Source: Ceratopteris richardii (Eukaryota; Streptophyta; Polypodiopsida; Polypodiales; Pteridaceae). Taken from it: DNA of 64,000 bases. The position numbers and the translations under genes are program-made. Under the pieces are notes generated by a model, which saw only the letters and a program-made list of their open reading frames with translations, searched no databases and was not told the origin of the DNA. The stretch's first letter is position 1. The number at the start of each line of letters is the position of its first letter. This document shows, one piece after another, positions 48,519 to 60,900 of this stretch. Location: NCBI GenBank assembly GCA_020310875.1, contig CM035407.1, positions 71,530,540-71,594,539 on the forward strand, given 5' to 3'.

Positions 48519-49327
48519 ATGGCAGAAGCTGGAGGCACCAGTTCCCAGGCAGGGTCCAACGCACAGATTGTGGACATTGAAACCATTCTTCTGGAACCGC
48601 CACTCACCGAAAGACCTCAAGAACTTCAAGCGGTGCATGTCCTTCCTATCCAGGACCCCCCTCAGGGACACACTTCTCAAGTGGGGAAACATGCTCATTG
48701 GTTCAGTGATGTAGTAGGGCCATTGGGTGACGGCACCTACTTCTGGGAAGCAGAAATTGAATTTAATGGAAAATGGGGATGCTACCAGTTTTTCACTCGG
48801 GAATTCGAGAACTATCAGAATGCAGAAGTAATGTGATCAGTTTGGACCAAGGCAGGCCTGGATAGATATTTCAGGGCACACTTGCCTAAACCTGATTTTC
48901 TACGCTGCTCATATTTCATAAGCACCATAACTCCTAGCAGGGTCAAGGGAGGCGATAGTACTTTTGTGCTACCATCATTGTTGCCAGGACACGAACTCAA
49001 GAGATTCAAACTGACCCTCAATCTGGTACGGGAGGCATTGAACATGCAAGGTATGCACATTCCCACCGAGAAAGAAACAATGGTCCCGAGAAGGATGAAG
49101 CATAAGGATCTCAATAAATTGAAGGACATGGTGGCAATGACGCCTACCATTGCTCTCCACTTACGAACTGCTATGCAACATTTTGCTTTTCCCGCACAAG
49201 AACGATTCACTATGCCCCCTAAGAAAATATGGTTCAGCTTATACTTGGCAGAAACAAAGAACCTCACCCTCAACATACCGCACTGGGTCATCGATCAGAT
49301 ACACCTAGCCCATCAGCGCTGGAATAA
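48519..49327 (+). pseudogene. Element B downstream ORF, N-terminal part
   Basis: Starts at ATG 48519 (MAEAGGTSSQAG). It contains the conserved N-terminal domain (HWFSDVVGPLGDGTYFWE; FPAQERFTMPPKKIWFSLYL) up to the point where element D has inserted, at HQRW. It is clearly homologous to 36236 in C. About one break in the visible part; function unknown, as for the C copy. Confidence 0.78.
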
Positions 49328-49976
49328 TGTTGGAAGCAGCCAGAGGCACAGACGCCACGGAAGCATGTGAAGACGAAGCAGGGAGCCAGTCGGATCAATT
49401 TTTCAAACAAATATATTTCTTATTAATTCTCCAAACATTCAAGAGTGATTGTTATCACTAATTGTAACATATGTATCATAGAAAACCCCATTTTGTAATC
49501 CATAGCTCCATTTTGTGCAAGCCGAGGAGTCCTCGAGCTTGAGGAGCTTAGGTAGAATGCACGTACCAATTTTCGTTATTTTTAGACATCGTTTACCCTT
49601 CCAAATAGCCTCTAGGACCTATTTTTTAACTAGGCCGGTCACTAGATGTGAAACCGGTCAAAACTAGTCTAGAAACTATAAAAAGAGCTAGAGAGCTCAT
49701 TTTTGAGGTTGGTTCATTTTTGTTAGTGTGAGCTTAGAGCTAGTTTGAGCTTGTAAGAGCATTCTTGAGTAATAGAGCTAATTTCCCACCTTCCATTGTG
49801 TCTTGCTTGTCTCTTCATTGTGTGTGTGTATGTGTGTGTGCATCTTTGTGCTTCTCACCTTCACTCTCACATCATCTCACGTTCACGATCTTCATATCAC
49901 TCCTACCTCTCCCACGGATTGACATTAAGGAGGTGAAGCTTCTTAACGTGGTTCTCACCATTGTGCTAGAGCAACA
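49328..49976 (+). repeat. Element D 5' LTR
   Basis: 649 bp from TGTTGGAAGC to GAGCAACA. It shares with A-C the TTTTTAACTAGGCCGG block, the CTCCATTTTGTGCAAGCC block, the TATA region, a TG-rich tract and GGATTGACATTAAGGAGG, but is otherwise diverged. The right limit is set by analogy with C. Confidence 0.87.
49677..49684 (+). promoter_or_regulatory. TATA box, element D LTR
   Basis: TATAAAAA followed by GAGCTAGAGAGCTC, aligned with the other LTRs of the lineage. Confidence 0.7.
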
Positions 49977-49983
49977 CCAAATT

Positions 49984-50005
49984 TGGCGCCGTTGCCGGGG
50001 ATCGA
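49984..50005 (+). other. Primer-binding site, tRNA-Asp (D)
   Basis: TGGCGCCGTTGCCGGGGA plus four further bases match the complement of plant tRNA-Asp(GUC). The match to the tRNA ends after 22 nt. Confidence 0.88.
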
Positions 50006-50280
50006 GTCTAGGACGAATGTGTGATGGTAAGAGTATAGCAAGAAGTGGCGTTGGAAGGTAAAAATTTCAGTTTTCGTTATTGTTTTTACTTAGTTTTTAG
50101 TGTTTTTCACCTTCCCCATACTCCATCTTCATTATCGCATCATCATCCCCATTTCCAAAAAAATCAGAAAATTCACCATATCTCCCCATTCACCTCATTT
50201 CCCCTCATTTGTGCATGCGAGAGAGCGAGAGAGAGTTTTTGCGCTTGTGTGTGCTTGCATTTTCTTGAGTTTTCTTGCAG

Positions 50281-50317
50281 GTACAGAGCTTCAGAGCATC
50301 AGGAGAGCTTCCAAAAG
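50281..50317 (+). other. Predicted 37-nt leader microexon (D)
   Basis: The acceptor TTTTCTTGCAG ends at 50280 and the donor AAG|GTAAAA begins at 50318. The upstream donor is ATG|GTAAGA with GT at 50027. The downstream acceptor TTTTCCAG ends at 51518. Same length as in A, B and C despite little sequence identity. Confidence 0.57.
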
Positions 50318-50356
50318 GTAAAACATGTACTTTCTGTCAGAAATTTCCGAGTAGGG

Positions 50357-51115
50357 CGGACCATCGCGATGGTCTGCAACTTTCGGATTTTGAGGTAGGC
50401 GACCACACCACGAGGTAGGCGATCCCTGCGCATACACAGAACCATTTTTGCATTTCAAAAATTCGTTGTTTGGTGGACCATCGCGATTGGCTTGGACCAT
50501 CGCGATTGTGTCGCACCATCGCGATAGGCTCACGCCATCGCGACGGCTCGGCCGGACCATCGCGACGGTTCGCTTCTTCGGACCATCGCGACGGTTCACT
50601 TGAGCCATCGCGACGGTCCACTTGGACCATCGCGATTGTTCAGCGGACCCCGGACCATCGCGATTGGCTCACGCCATCGCCACGACAGTGCCACGTGTCA
50701 CGATAGACCATCGCGACGGTTCATTTTTTGGACCATCGCGACAGCCCAAAACCGGACCATTGCGATTGGCTCAAGCCATCGCATCGCGGACCATCGCGAC
50801 AGGTCACTTCGGACCATCGCGACTGTCCACCTTTGACCGTTGACCGCGCCATCGCGATTGTCCGCTTGGTCACGCCATCGCGACGGTTCACTTTTTCGGA
50901 CCATCGCGACGGTCCATTTCCACGCCATCGCGACGGTTCGCCTCTTCGGGCCATCGCGACGGTTTGACCTCACGCCATCGCGATCGTTCACTTCGGGCCA
51001 TCGCGACGGTTCACCTTTTCGGACCATCGCGATTGTCCAAATCCCACGCCATCGCGACGGTTCGCTTGGACCATCGCGACGGTCCCAGACCATCGCGATT
51101 GCCCACCTCCATCGC
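50357..51115. repeat. Palindromic TCGCGA leader array (D)
   Basis: About 25 copies of ATCGCGA, mostly in units GGACCATCGCGACGGTTCAC or CACGCCATCGCGACGGTTCG. It includes the perfect palindrome GACCATCGCGATGGTC at 50359-50374. The flanks of the core differ entirely from A-C, but the core, the position and the placing inside predicted intron 2 are the same. Confidence 0.88.
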
Positions 51116-51951
51116 AACTTTTGGGCTCCAATTTTTGACCAATTTGAGGGTATTTTTGAGAAATTTTTGGACCATTAGACTCATAGGAGACCCCTTATCT
51201 CATATTTGAGGGAAAACTGGATTATCAGTTTTTTCCCCCCAGGGCCTGAACGCGTATAACTTTCTCATCCGAAGTCCGTTTTTTGAGCTTAATAGCTCGT
51301 TAGAAAGCTCGTGATGAGTACTACGTGACCTCAACTGTTTTTTTTCATAAAGGATACATCTATTTTTTGATAAACTATTTTGAGGTTCACCTAGTTTGGG
51401 ACTAGGAAGCCAGGGGGCAAGTATTGAAATTTTGGGCAAAAAGGGGAGGGACTAAAAAGGTGTATATGCTCAAGTGTTTGATCATCTTGTGAATTGGTCT
51501 AACATTGGAATTTTCCAGGTCTAGCAAAGGCAATCAAAGGCAAGCAAGCAAGGCAGTGAAGACAGCAGAGCTTGGGAAGCACGGCTTCTTGGGCAACAGG
51601 GCATCAGAGCAACAGAAAAGCCGACTCGAGGTTGGAAGATTACTCAACCCCCTCAGTCAATTCTTAGCTTAGGCTAAACGGTAGTTGTGGATTAACGGCG
51701 ATAGGAACGCCTCAAGTTCAAGATACTTAATTCTTTCAAGTTTAAGACTTAAAGTAAAGGTGTGTGTGACGAAAACCTAAAGAAAAGAACCTAAGTCTGA
51801 CGGAACGAGAACTCAAAATCATAACGAAAGTCGAATTCCTGACGCATTCATTAAGACAAGAATCCAAAGGAAATTAAAAAGAATCAAGAATTAATAACAA
51901 AGAACCACTGACGATCTAAGTGTGTGATTGAGTGAGCAAGGAAGAAAATTA

Positions 51952-54900
51952 ATGAACCTTAGATCAGGCAAACATATAGGTAAGTCGGACCGAAGAAGCC
52001 TTAGATCATCAGAGGCAAGTATAAGGACCACTGCACGATCTTGGGCTCAGCAATTGAATAGTAGTTATCCCTACGAGTTGAGCTCAGAATCAGGTGAATC
52101 AGAAATGGCATTTAGCACAGACAGACCAGAAGGAGGGTCTAATGTAGCATATTTAGAAAAACCTGAAGGACCCTATAGAACGCAATTAGAGTTTCTCCGA
52201 ACCAACCGATTAGGTGCTCGCATCTATGAGGATGGTTTGCAAAGACAAGTGGTGCAACTGCACAACCCTGATCAACCCATTGGATTGGAAAGACCAGTGG
52301 TGAAATTCGAGAGAGACGCTTACATAGACAAAGAAGGAACCATGTACGTTCTAAGTACGCAGCCAAACGATACTAATGAGTTTGGCACAATTCAATTAGA
52401 GACGGAAACGAAATTTCAAGGAAAAGAACCGTTAGAAGAACCTAGAACACCGAGAGGGAAATCCGTATTAACGAGAGTACTCATCCCAGAATGGATCCCT
52501 CAAGATAACAGGAGCACCGAGTTGTTTGTAAATAAAGAGACGGATGAAGCCTTTTGGAGGTATAGAAAGGAACACCCTAGTGAGATAGGCATCATTACAA
52601 TTTATGAATTCAAGGACCCAGATACACCTGGAAAGGTTGTATACTTGGATGAGAATTCAGAAAGAGTCTTTGTGGTGCCTGAGCGCGCTAAAAACACATA
52701 CACATGGAGAGGTGAATTGATATTCCCTCCATCTAGAACGAACATGAATACAATTCAACAAGGGGCAGGAACATCCTCAGCCCATGGAAATCAAAGAGAA
52801 GGAACTAAAGAAAGACCGGAAGCAAGCTTCAATCACCCCATAGGGAGAGATGGAACAACCACGAACACTAATAGAGCGGAGAGACAAAGAGATCATGGAA
52901 TACCAGGTGGTAGAGATGATTTTCCTCTACCTAGACCACACGAACACGCAAGAGTATTGAGGCCCACGCAATTAGTGAAATCTATGAAGAATTATTTTGA
53001 TGGGACAGGAGATCCCTATGACCATGTTGCAGAATTTAAGCAGGTACTAAGAGCAGAACAAGTCGAGGACATGTTCACGCAATACAATGCATTTGGACTA
53101 ACGTTAAAGAATACCGCTTTAACTTGGTTCCAACCTTTGCAACAAAGGCAATTTAGAGACATCCATCACTTTTTAGAGTCATTCATCACTGAATTCTCTA
53201 AAAGTGGGATTAGACACGACACGTCTTCGTTGATTCATAGCTTTAAACAAACCCCTCAGGAAACAGTAAGACTGGCAGGTCGTAGATTCAGACAATATGT
53301 CGAACGATGTCCAATGCAAGAGCTACCCTCACAAGCTAAGCAAGTGTCTTTGTTTTTAGACGGCTTGTTGAGCGCTAAACTACGCTCCTATGTGTACCTA
53401 AAAGAACCCAGAACGCTAGAGGAGTGTGTAAGAATATGTATAGACATTGAGGATAACCTAGGAGAGGAATTAGAGCTCTCAAAGGTCTATAAGGATTCAG
53501 ATTGTTCTTCTCTAGCATCCACAAAATTGTCTAATTCGATAGAGGACCTAGCAGAAAAAGTGGCCCAAAAACTAGGAGTTTCTAGTAAACAGGTGCCCAA
53601 GCTACCCACTAATGTACGTTGTTACACTTGTGGTGGAAATCATTTGGCAAACGTGTGCCCCAATGCACCTCAACCTCACGTCAACCCTAGTGGCCAATAT
53701 TGCACAATTGAGAGAAGATATACGAATCATACGGCACAGGACTGCCCATACAACAAACAAACCGTGAGACAGAACTACCCGCAAACATACCAGCAGCAAG
53801 GTAGGTATCAAGGCCAATACAATGCTCAGCCTTATCACTATAGGCCTCCTCAGAACTACCCATACCAGGCTCAACAGAGACCTCAACCCGTCTTAGCTCA
53901 GCAGCCATCCCCACCAGCGAATGTCATCTCAGTCAAATACGCTGCTGCAGAAGAGAACCTAAGTAGGGCCTTAGTGCCTTCTTCACCCTTGATCACAGAA
54001 AGTGACCCGAACTCAAACAGTTTTGACTCTACTCATGTAACTAGTCCACCCGCTTATTACACGGAGTCACCAGAACATGTGGAGACATATCATTATGATA
54101 GTCCACCAATGGAACCTAGTTGGGAGCCAGACTATGCTAATGTGATGTACGCAAACCCAAACCCACGGCCCCAACTGAGACAACTGAGACCACAGGGCCC
54201 TAGAGGACCATGCTTTAGGTGCCAAGGAGATCACTTCATAAAGGATTGTCCACATCCCCCAATAGCAAGGCAATCACAGTACTATAGCATACAAGGCTTT
54301 TGTGCCGATTGTGGCAAAGAGCACATAATCAAAGATTGTCCTAAGAACCCAGTCAACGCTTCGAATGTGACACCGATCAACGTGATAGGTATTGTAAACA
54401 ACGCAGATGGATCCAACCCTACATACGTGCCTATCCAAGCTATAACCAGAGCCCAGGCGCTCTTACAAAACCAGCAGCTTAATCAAGAGAAAGTAGCCGG
54501 AACTAGTGAAGTTGCAGAATCTAGCAGTAAAAAGACGAAATCTTGGAAAGATTCTAGAGAAAGGATAAAGAGAAAGTGGAGTAAAAAGATAAGTGAGTTG
54601 GAAGGAAGTCTAAGGGAATCTAGAGCCAAAATACAAGAATTGACCTCACAAGAATTAAACCAAGAAAATCCAGCTCAAGAATCAGGATCAGTTTTAGCGG
54701 AACCCATACCGGAAGATCTAGACATGATGTTTCGTGCATATCAGGCTAGAATAAAAGAGGGACCTCAAGTCACAGAAATGAGTAAAAACTACCCTCGAGC
54801 TGATTTGGAAATAGAAAGAACTAAACTATGCATGAAGATGGTAGAACTAGCACAAGCCTTGTTCGAAGCCTCTAGATATCTTAATTGGAATAACATGGCA

Positions 54901-57900
54901 AAACCGGAATTACACTTTCAAGGACTAATGGAGAGGCTAGAACACTTGATAGAAAACAAAGAGAAAAAGGATCAGCATAAGAACCCTATTGTCCCAGAGA
55001 CACAGGAAGGGAATGCACCATCTCTGTCTCAAGTACCTAATACAGAAAGTCAAGATGACCTATCTTCCATACATAGGTACTCACATGAATTTTTGAGAGA
55101 AATCCAAGAAGAGAAATGGAGAAAAGAACAAGGAACCCATCCTCCTATTCAAGAAATAGACGACTTGCAGGAACAATTTCCCCAAGACATCCCCTCCATA
55201 TATGATGATGTAGAGGTGGAACGACTGAGTGAACCCACAGGATTTGAATCTAATTCTTTACAAGAACTACCTCAGTTCACAGGACCTTGGGAAGCAAAGT
55301 CTATTAGTATGAGAGCACCCACGATAATAGTGAGGAATGAAGAATCAGTGATCCCTAGGAACACGGAAGTGATCAAGAACACGAAAGTACAGTGTAATCT
55401 CACTCTGGAGGAATTGTTAAAGGTAAAACCAGAATTGTGGAAGCACGTAGCAAATCAATTCCCTGAGCTAGCTACCACACCCTCTCAGATAGGATCACAT
55501 AAGAAGGTACCAGAGATACCCGTGGAAAAGATTGGAGACGTAAGCGAAGGAGAGGAAGGTAACACATATCTTCCAATAACCCATCAAGGCTACACCACGA
55601 AAGCCATCTTAGACTCGGGAGCCGGAGTAGCCATCGCTACCTCCGCTTTATGGAAACGTTGGGGTAAGCCAGCACTCAGACCCACCAGGATGAAACTACA
55701 AATGGCTGATGGACACATAGAAAAACCATTAGGCTTACTAGAAGGTATATCTCTCACCACTTGTGGTGTAGAATTTGAGCATACCTTTGCCATTTGTGAT
55801 TTTGCGAAAAATCATGCGTATGAGATGATATTGGGACGACCATTCATGCGTCAGTTGCAAATTGTACAAGATTGGGGAACTAATTCTTTGTACTTGCAAC
55901 ACTTAGGAGTGACTACCAAAGTCAATCTTAAAGACTATTCACATCGAGATGTACCCCCAATACAATGGAATACCATCCATAAGACACCAGTAGAGACGGA
56001 ATCCGTGCACTCATTAGAATCAGATCCTTCTTGGTTGCATGAGGATACCCATTTATGGATGTGTAAAGTAGCCAAACAAGAGGAAGAAAGATTAGAAGCA
56101 AGGACCTTAGGTGCGGAACAACATCCACGAACCCTTCAAGATCCAGCCTATGCACCTGTAGTATTCCCAGACGAAGAATTTGAACCCCATGGTTGGGCGG
56201 AAATCCTAGCAACCATGGATGTAGCCATCAATGAAGAACAATGGACACCCCACTGCGACGAGGATGGCTATGACATTTCAGTTTTCACGATAGAGCCAAT
56301 CATGGGCGATGCAATCTTAGAAGAGTGTGAACCAGACACTGATGCATTCGAGGATGCAAGCGATTTTGATTTAGAATCAATTATCATGGACCCACCCTTT
56401 GCATCAGAGGAAGAATATTTCTACGAAGTAGAGACTCACACTCAGAGACACGAGGAAATTACGAACGAGGTAAGGTTAGCCACAGAAGTGACTACCAAGA
56501 GTGAAGGCAAGAAAAGAAAGAAGAAAGAAACCATGTCAAAAAAAGAAGAATCTTTATTTGAAGTACCCGAGAATTTCAAGAAATATGAAATCGAAGATAG
56601 AAGAATCATGGTACGAATGCCTAATAGAAAGGCGAATGACGGACAAGTATATGATAACCGAGAGAAAACCAAGAAAATAATAGTTGCTATCGAAGGAGAA
56701 GAAGAAAAATGTACATACATAGGGCATGATTTGACGACTGAAGAAGAAGAAGAGTTAGTTGCCCTATTGCGCGAATATAGAGATGTTTTTGCTTGGAGTT
56801 ACAAAGATTTGAAAGGAGTAGACCCAGATATATGTTCTCATAGAATCCCTATGACTCCAGATGCAAAACCGACAAAACAGAAACCGTACACGTATAATGA
56901 TAATTACGCTGCGAAGATTAAAGAGGAGATAGATCGATTGATAGAGGCAGGATTCATTTACGAAATTGAGCATACCGAATGGGTATCCCCCATTGTGGTT
57001 GTGCCCAAGAAGAATGGAAAATTGCGTGTGTGTATTAACCTTAAAAAAGTTAATGCCGCCACGATTAGAGATAGTTATCCTCTTCCTATCACGGAACACC
57101 TATTGGAAAGAGTTGCGGGCAAGGAAGTTTACAGCTTTCTTGATGGATTCTCAGGCTATAATCAAGTAGCCATTGCTCCAGAAGACCAACACAAGACGGC
57201 TTTTGCCACTGAATGGGGCATATTTGCATTTCGTGTAATGCCATTTGGCTTAACAAATGCACCCGCCACTTTCCAGCGACTCATGTGTCATGTTTTTAAG
57301 GAATTCTTACGCAAGAGCTTGGAAGTTTACGTCGATGACTTATGTGCACATTCAAATGTAAGACAGACACATATCCCAGAGTTAAGACAAATATTTGACA
57401 AATGTCGAGAATATCAGGTTTGTTTGAACCCAGAAAAATGCGTTTTCATGGTCAGACAAGGCAAAATTCTAGGACACATTGTGTCAAAAAATGGAATCTC
57501 TACGGATGAGGAAAAAGTGAAGGTAATTGCAGATTTACCTAGACCAACTAATATGAAAGAGGTACAGGCATTTATGGGCCATTGCGGTTATTATAGGAGA
57601 TTCATACACATGTATGCAATCATAGCCAAGCCTTTGTACTCTCTTTTAACCAACTTTGAGTGGACAACTGAATGTGAAAATTCATTCAATGAACTTAAAC
57701 GACGCTTGTGCTCAGCACCTATATTGACCACCCCAGATTGGAGTAAGCCATTCCATGTGCATGTGGATGCATCCAATTACGCTATAGGATGTGTGTTAGC
57801 ACAACCCACGAATGAAGGTAACATAGATCTTCCCATAGCTTACGCGAGCAGACAATTGAACGCAGCCGAAAGAAATTACACCACGACGGAACGAGAAGGA

Positions 57901-60900
57901 TTAGGGATGATCTACGCTGTAAAGAAGTTTAGGCACTACTTGTTGGCCAACAAATTCAAGTTCTTTACAGATCATCAAGCCCTATTATATTTAGTCAACA
58001 AACCATGTAACACAGGACGATTAATACGTTGGTTTCTATTACTCATGGAGTACGATTTTGAAGTGGTAGTCAGGAAAGGAAAGACGCATCTTAGAGCTGA
58101 CCACCTTTCAAGATTAACCTCAGGAGAAGCCCCTCAAGGAGTAGCAGATGAATTACCAGATGCATACTTGTTTAACCTTGAGATAGCACCAGAATGGGCT
58201 AAACCAATAGTCCCTATTCTCACATTTGGACCCAAGAATCCTAGGATAAAGATCAAGGAAGGAGAGATTACCAAGTCTCAGAGATATCAAATACTGGCAG
58301 GAAGCATATACAAACAGGGTAATCAAAAGATTCTTGCTTGTTGTGTAGATGAATCAGAACATGCGAATTGGTTGCAATTAGCACACATAGGTGCACTAAA
58401 GCAACACCATTCAAAACATCGAACATTACAGACTCTGCAAAGACTAGGAGTATATTGGCCTATGATGGAAGCAGATGTCTACAAGTTGTGTAAGGAATGC
58501 CATGTTTGTTGTGAAAGACCACCAGTAGAGCATGCGACATTATATCACATGTCTCTCACACCAGAATGGAGTGAACCTTTAGTGACATACTTGAGGACGA
58601 ACACATTCCCTCAAGGCATGACTTTAGCTCGACAACGCAGTCTAGAGCAGGAAGCTCAAGACTATTCACTCATTGGCGATAATTTATACAAAAGAGGACG
58701 AGATGGATATCTAAGACAATGTGTTCATGAGAGCGAATATCTTAGCATACTAGAGACTGCACACCAAGGTGTTGCAGGAGGTCATTTTGGACCAGATAGG
58801 ATAGTCAAAGCCATCCTCTTTGCAGGATTATGGTGGCCCACTCTTCACATGGATGCTCATACCTATGTCAAGAGATGTGATGTGTGCCAAAGAACTCAGT
58901 TTCCTACTCGCAGAGACGAAATGCCATTGAAACCCATGATGGGCGGACGTGCATTTTCTAAGTGGGGTATAGACTTTGTAGGACCCATTAACCCCCCTGC
59001 AAAAGGTACACATGCGGAATACATTATTGTTACCACAGATTATCTAACCAAATGGGTAGAGGCAAAAGCCACAAAAAAGAATGATGCTCACACGACTGCA
59101 AAATTCTTATTTGAAAATGTCTTTACAAGATATGGATTGCCTATAGAGTTAGTGAGCGATCGAGGCACTCACTTTCTAAACCAAGTCATTGAACATTTGT
59201 TACAGGATTTTATGGTGATTCACAAGAAATCTGCACCATATCATCCTCAGGCCAATGGTCAGGCTGAAAGCACTAACAAGATACTTTGTACCGTACTGAC
59301 GAAACTCGTGAACAATAAACGTTCAGATTGGGACAAACAGTTACACCACGCTGTTTGGGCATATCGAGTGGCCTACAAGACCGTACTCAATGCAACTCCC
59401 TTTCAGATGGTTTTTGGTCAGAATGCAGTGCTTCCTTTGGACTTCCTGATACCGACACTGAAGGTTGCACAAGAACATCAGTGGACCGGCCATGAATTAT
59501 CAGCGAGAATAATGGACTTGGAACGACTAGGAGAAACCAGGTTAAAGGCAGCAGCAGGAATATACGCAGCGAAGAAGCGACAGAAAGCATATTTTGATGC
59601 ACATGTGAAAGATAAAGGCCTAAAAGAAGGAGATTTAGTTCTAGTGTATACGCTGAAACAGCACGCACGGAAGTTAGAAAAGCGAGGTTATGGACCTATG
59701 ATCATTAACAGACTTTCGACTAGTGGAGCAGTACAGTTAGCCACCTTAGAAGGAGATATAATGCCTAATTACATTAGTGGCTGTAGAGTCAAGCTATATC
59801 AGGAACCTCTTACTGAGGATATGCTTAGACGACTCACGTTGGCAAAGAAGCGTAAGGAGGAAGAAAATAGAATACGAGCGGAAGCTCAGGCAGAAGCCAT
59901 AGAACGCATTAAGCGCATGAAGCTAAGAAGACAAGGACTAGGGAGAGAACATTATAACCATCTGGAAACATCACCCAGATATCCCATGGCCATGTGTCAA
60001 GTAAAGTCAACCACTCATCCTAGCATAGTGGACAGGAGACCATTCGTTACAGTTAGGCTAGAGCACGGTAACCATTGCCAAGAACTCAGGGCTTTAATTG
60101 ACTCAGGTGCTGCGACTAGTGCGATTAGGTGGTCTCACTATAAGGATTCAGGAATAGAAATGCGGCCAATTGAGGCATACCTCATAGGCCTAGGAGGCAT
60201 GGAAACCCCTTGCATGGGTGAGGTGGACCTTCCTATCCTCATAAAAGATGTAACCATGACGGCGAAGCTCCTAGTGTGCCATGATGACGACCTGATAGAA
60301 CCCCTAATCCTTGGCCAAGATTGGCTATACGATCACTCAGTGGACCTAAATCTTAGACAAGGCTCCTTACAGATTGGAACCTTAGAGCAGAAGCGAGTGA
60401 TACCGCTTGACTTCCCTAACGGCATTCCGCTTGACGGTTGTGACCCTAGACCCTATGAAACGCATGCGACGGAAGACAGGAAGATCTCTGATCAGCTCAA
60501 TCACGCTACGTCTACATCAACCCACTCCGGCTTGACTACGGACAGTTGTCAATCAGAAGGACGACAGGAGATCTTCCCTGGGACTTCCTGCAAACTAGAA
60601 GAGACAGTTACCCATCCACAAGGGCAGATGGACACAATCAGCGGGCAGATGGGCACAATTTGCGGTCAGGTGGGTTGCATCAGCGGCCAAATGAGCACGA
60701 CACCCTGCGGTGCTCATCCTTCCAAACTTGTTGCGGACTGGCCTAGATTAAAGTTAAAGAACGAATCACTTCCTAATGGGCAGGTCACGCAAGTGTTGGA
60801 TCTCCCTTCTTTTCCAAAGCAGAGCGTCCATCCGACCTCTCAACCCCAGCAACAACAGAGTCAACCACGACAAAGGAACCCAGACCGACCGCAGTATCGG

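Larger units (their letters stand above)
19739..49327 (+). mobile_element. Giant Ty3/gypsy element B, split by element C
   Basis: Element B consists of 19739-24115 and 40911-49327. Between them lies element C, flanked by a perfect duplication. B itself interrupts A; the five bases before it are CGGAG. Its rear end is interrupted by element D at 49328, within the downstream ORF. Its own 3' LTR is beyond the window, so it cannot be dated by LTR comparison. It is younger than A and older than C and D. The coding parts are well decayed, with about seven or more breaks. Confidence 0.85.

Noticed and set aside
50357-51115. CRISPR-like look of regularly spaced palindromic repeats in the leaders
   Set aside because: Units and gaps are variable, there are no unique equal-length spacers, and the array lies inside a plant LTR element leader.
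50291-51117. Open frames on both strands across the D leader array
   Set aside because: The repeat unit is stop-poor, so several frames stay open; the translations are simple repeats of one unit.
59600-59960. Chromodomain at the integrase C-terminus
   Set aside because: A GPY-like motif is followed by a charged K/E/R-rich helix and then the second retropepsin-like domain; no chromodomain pattern was seen.
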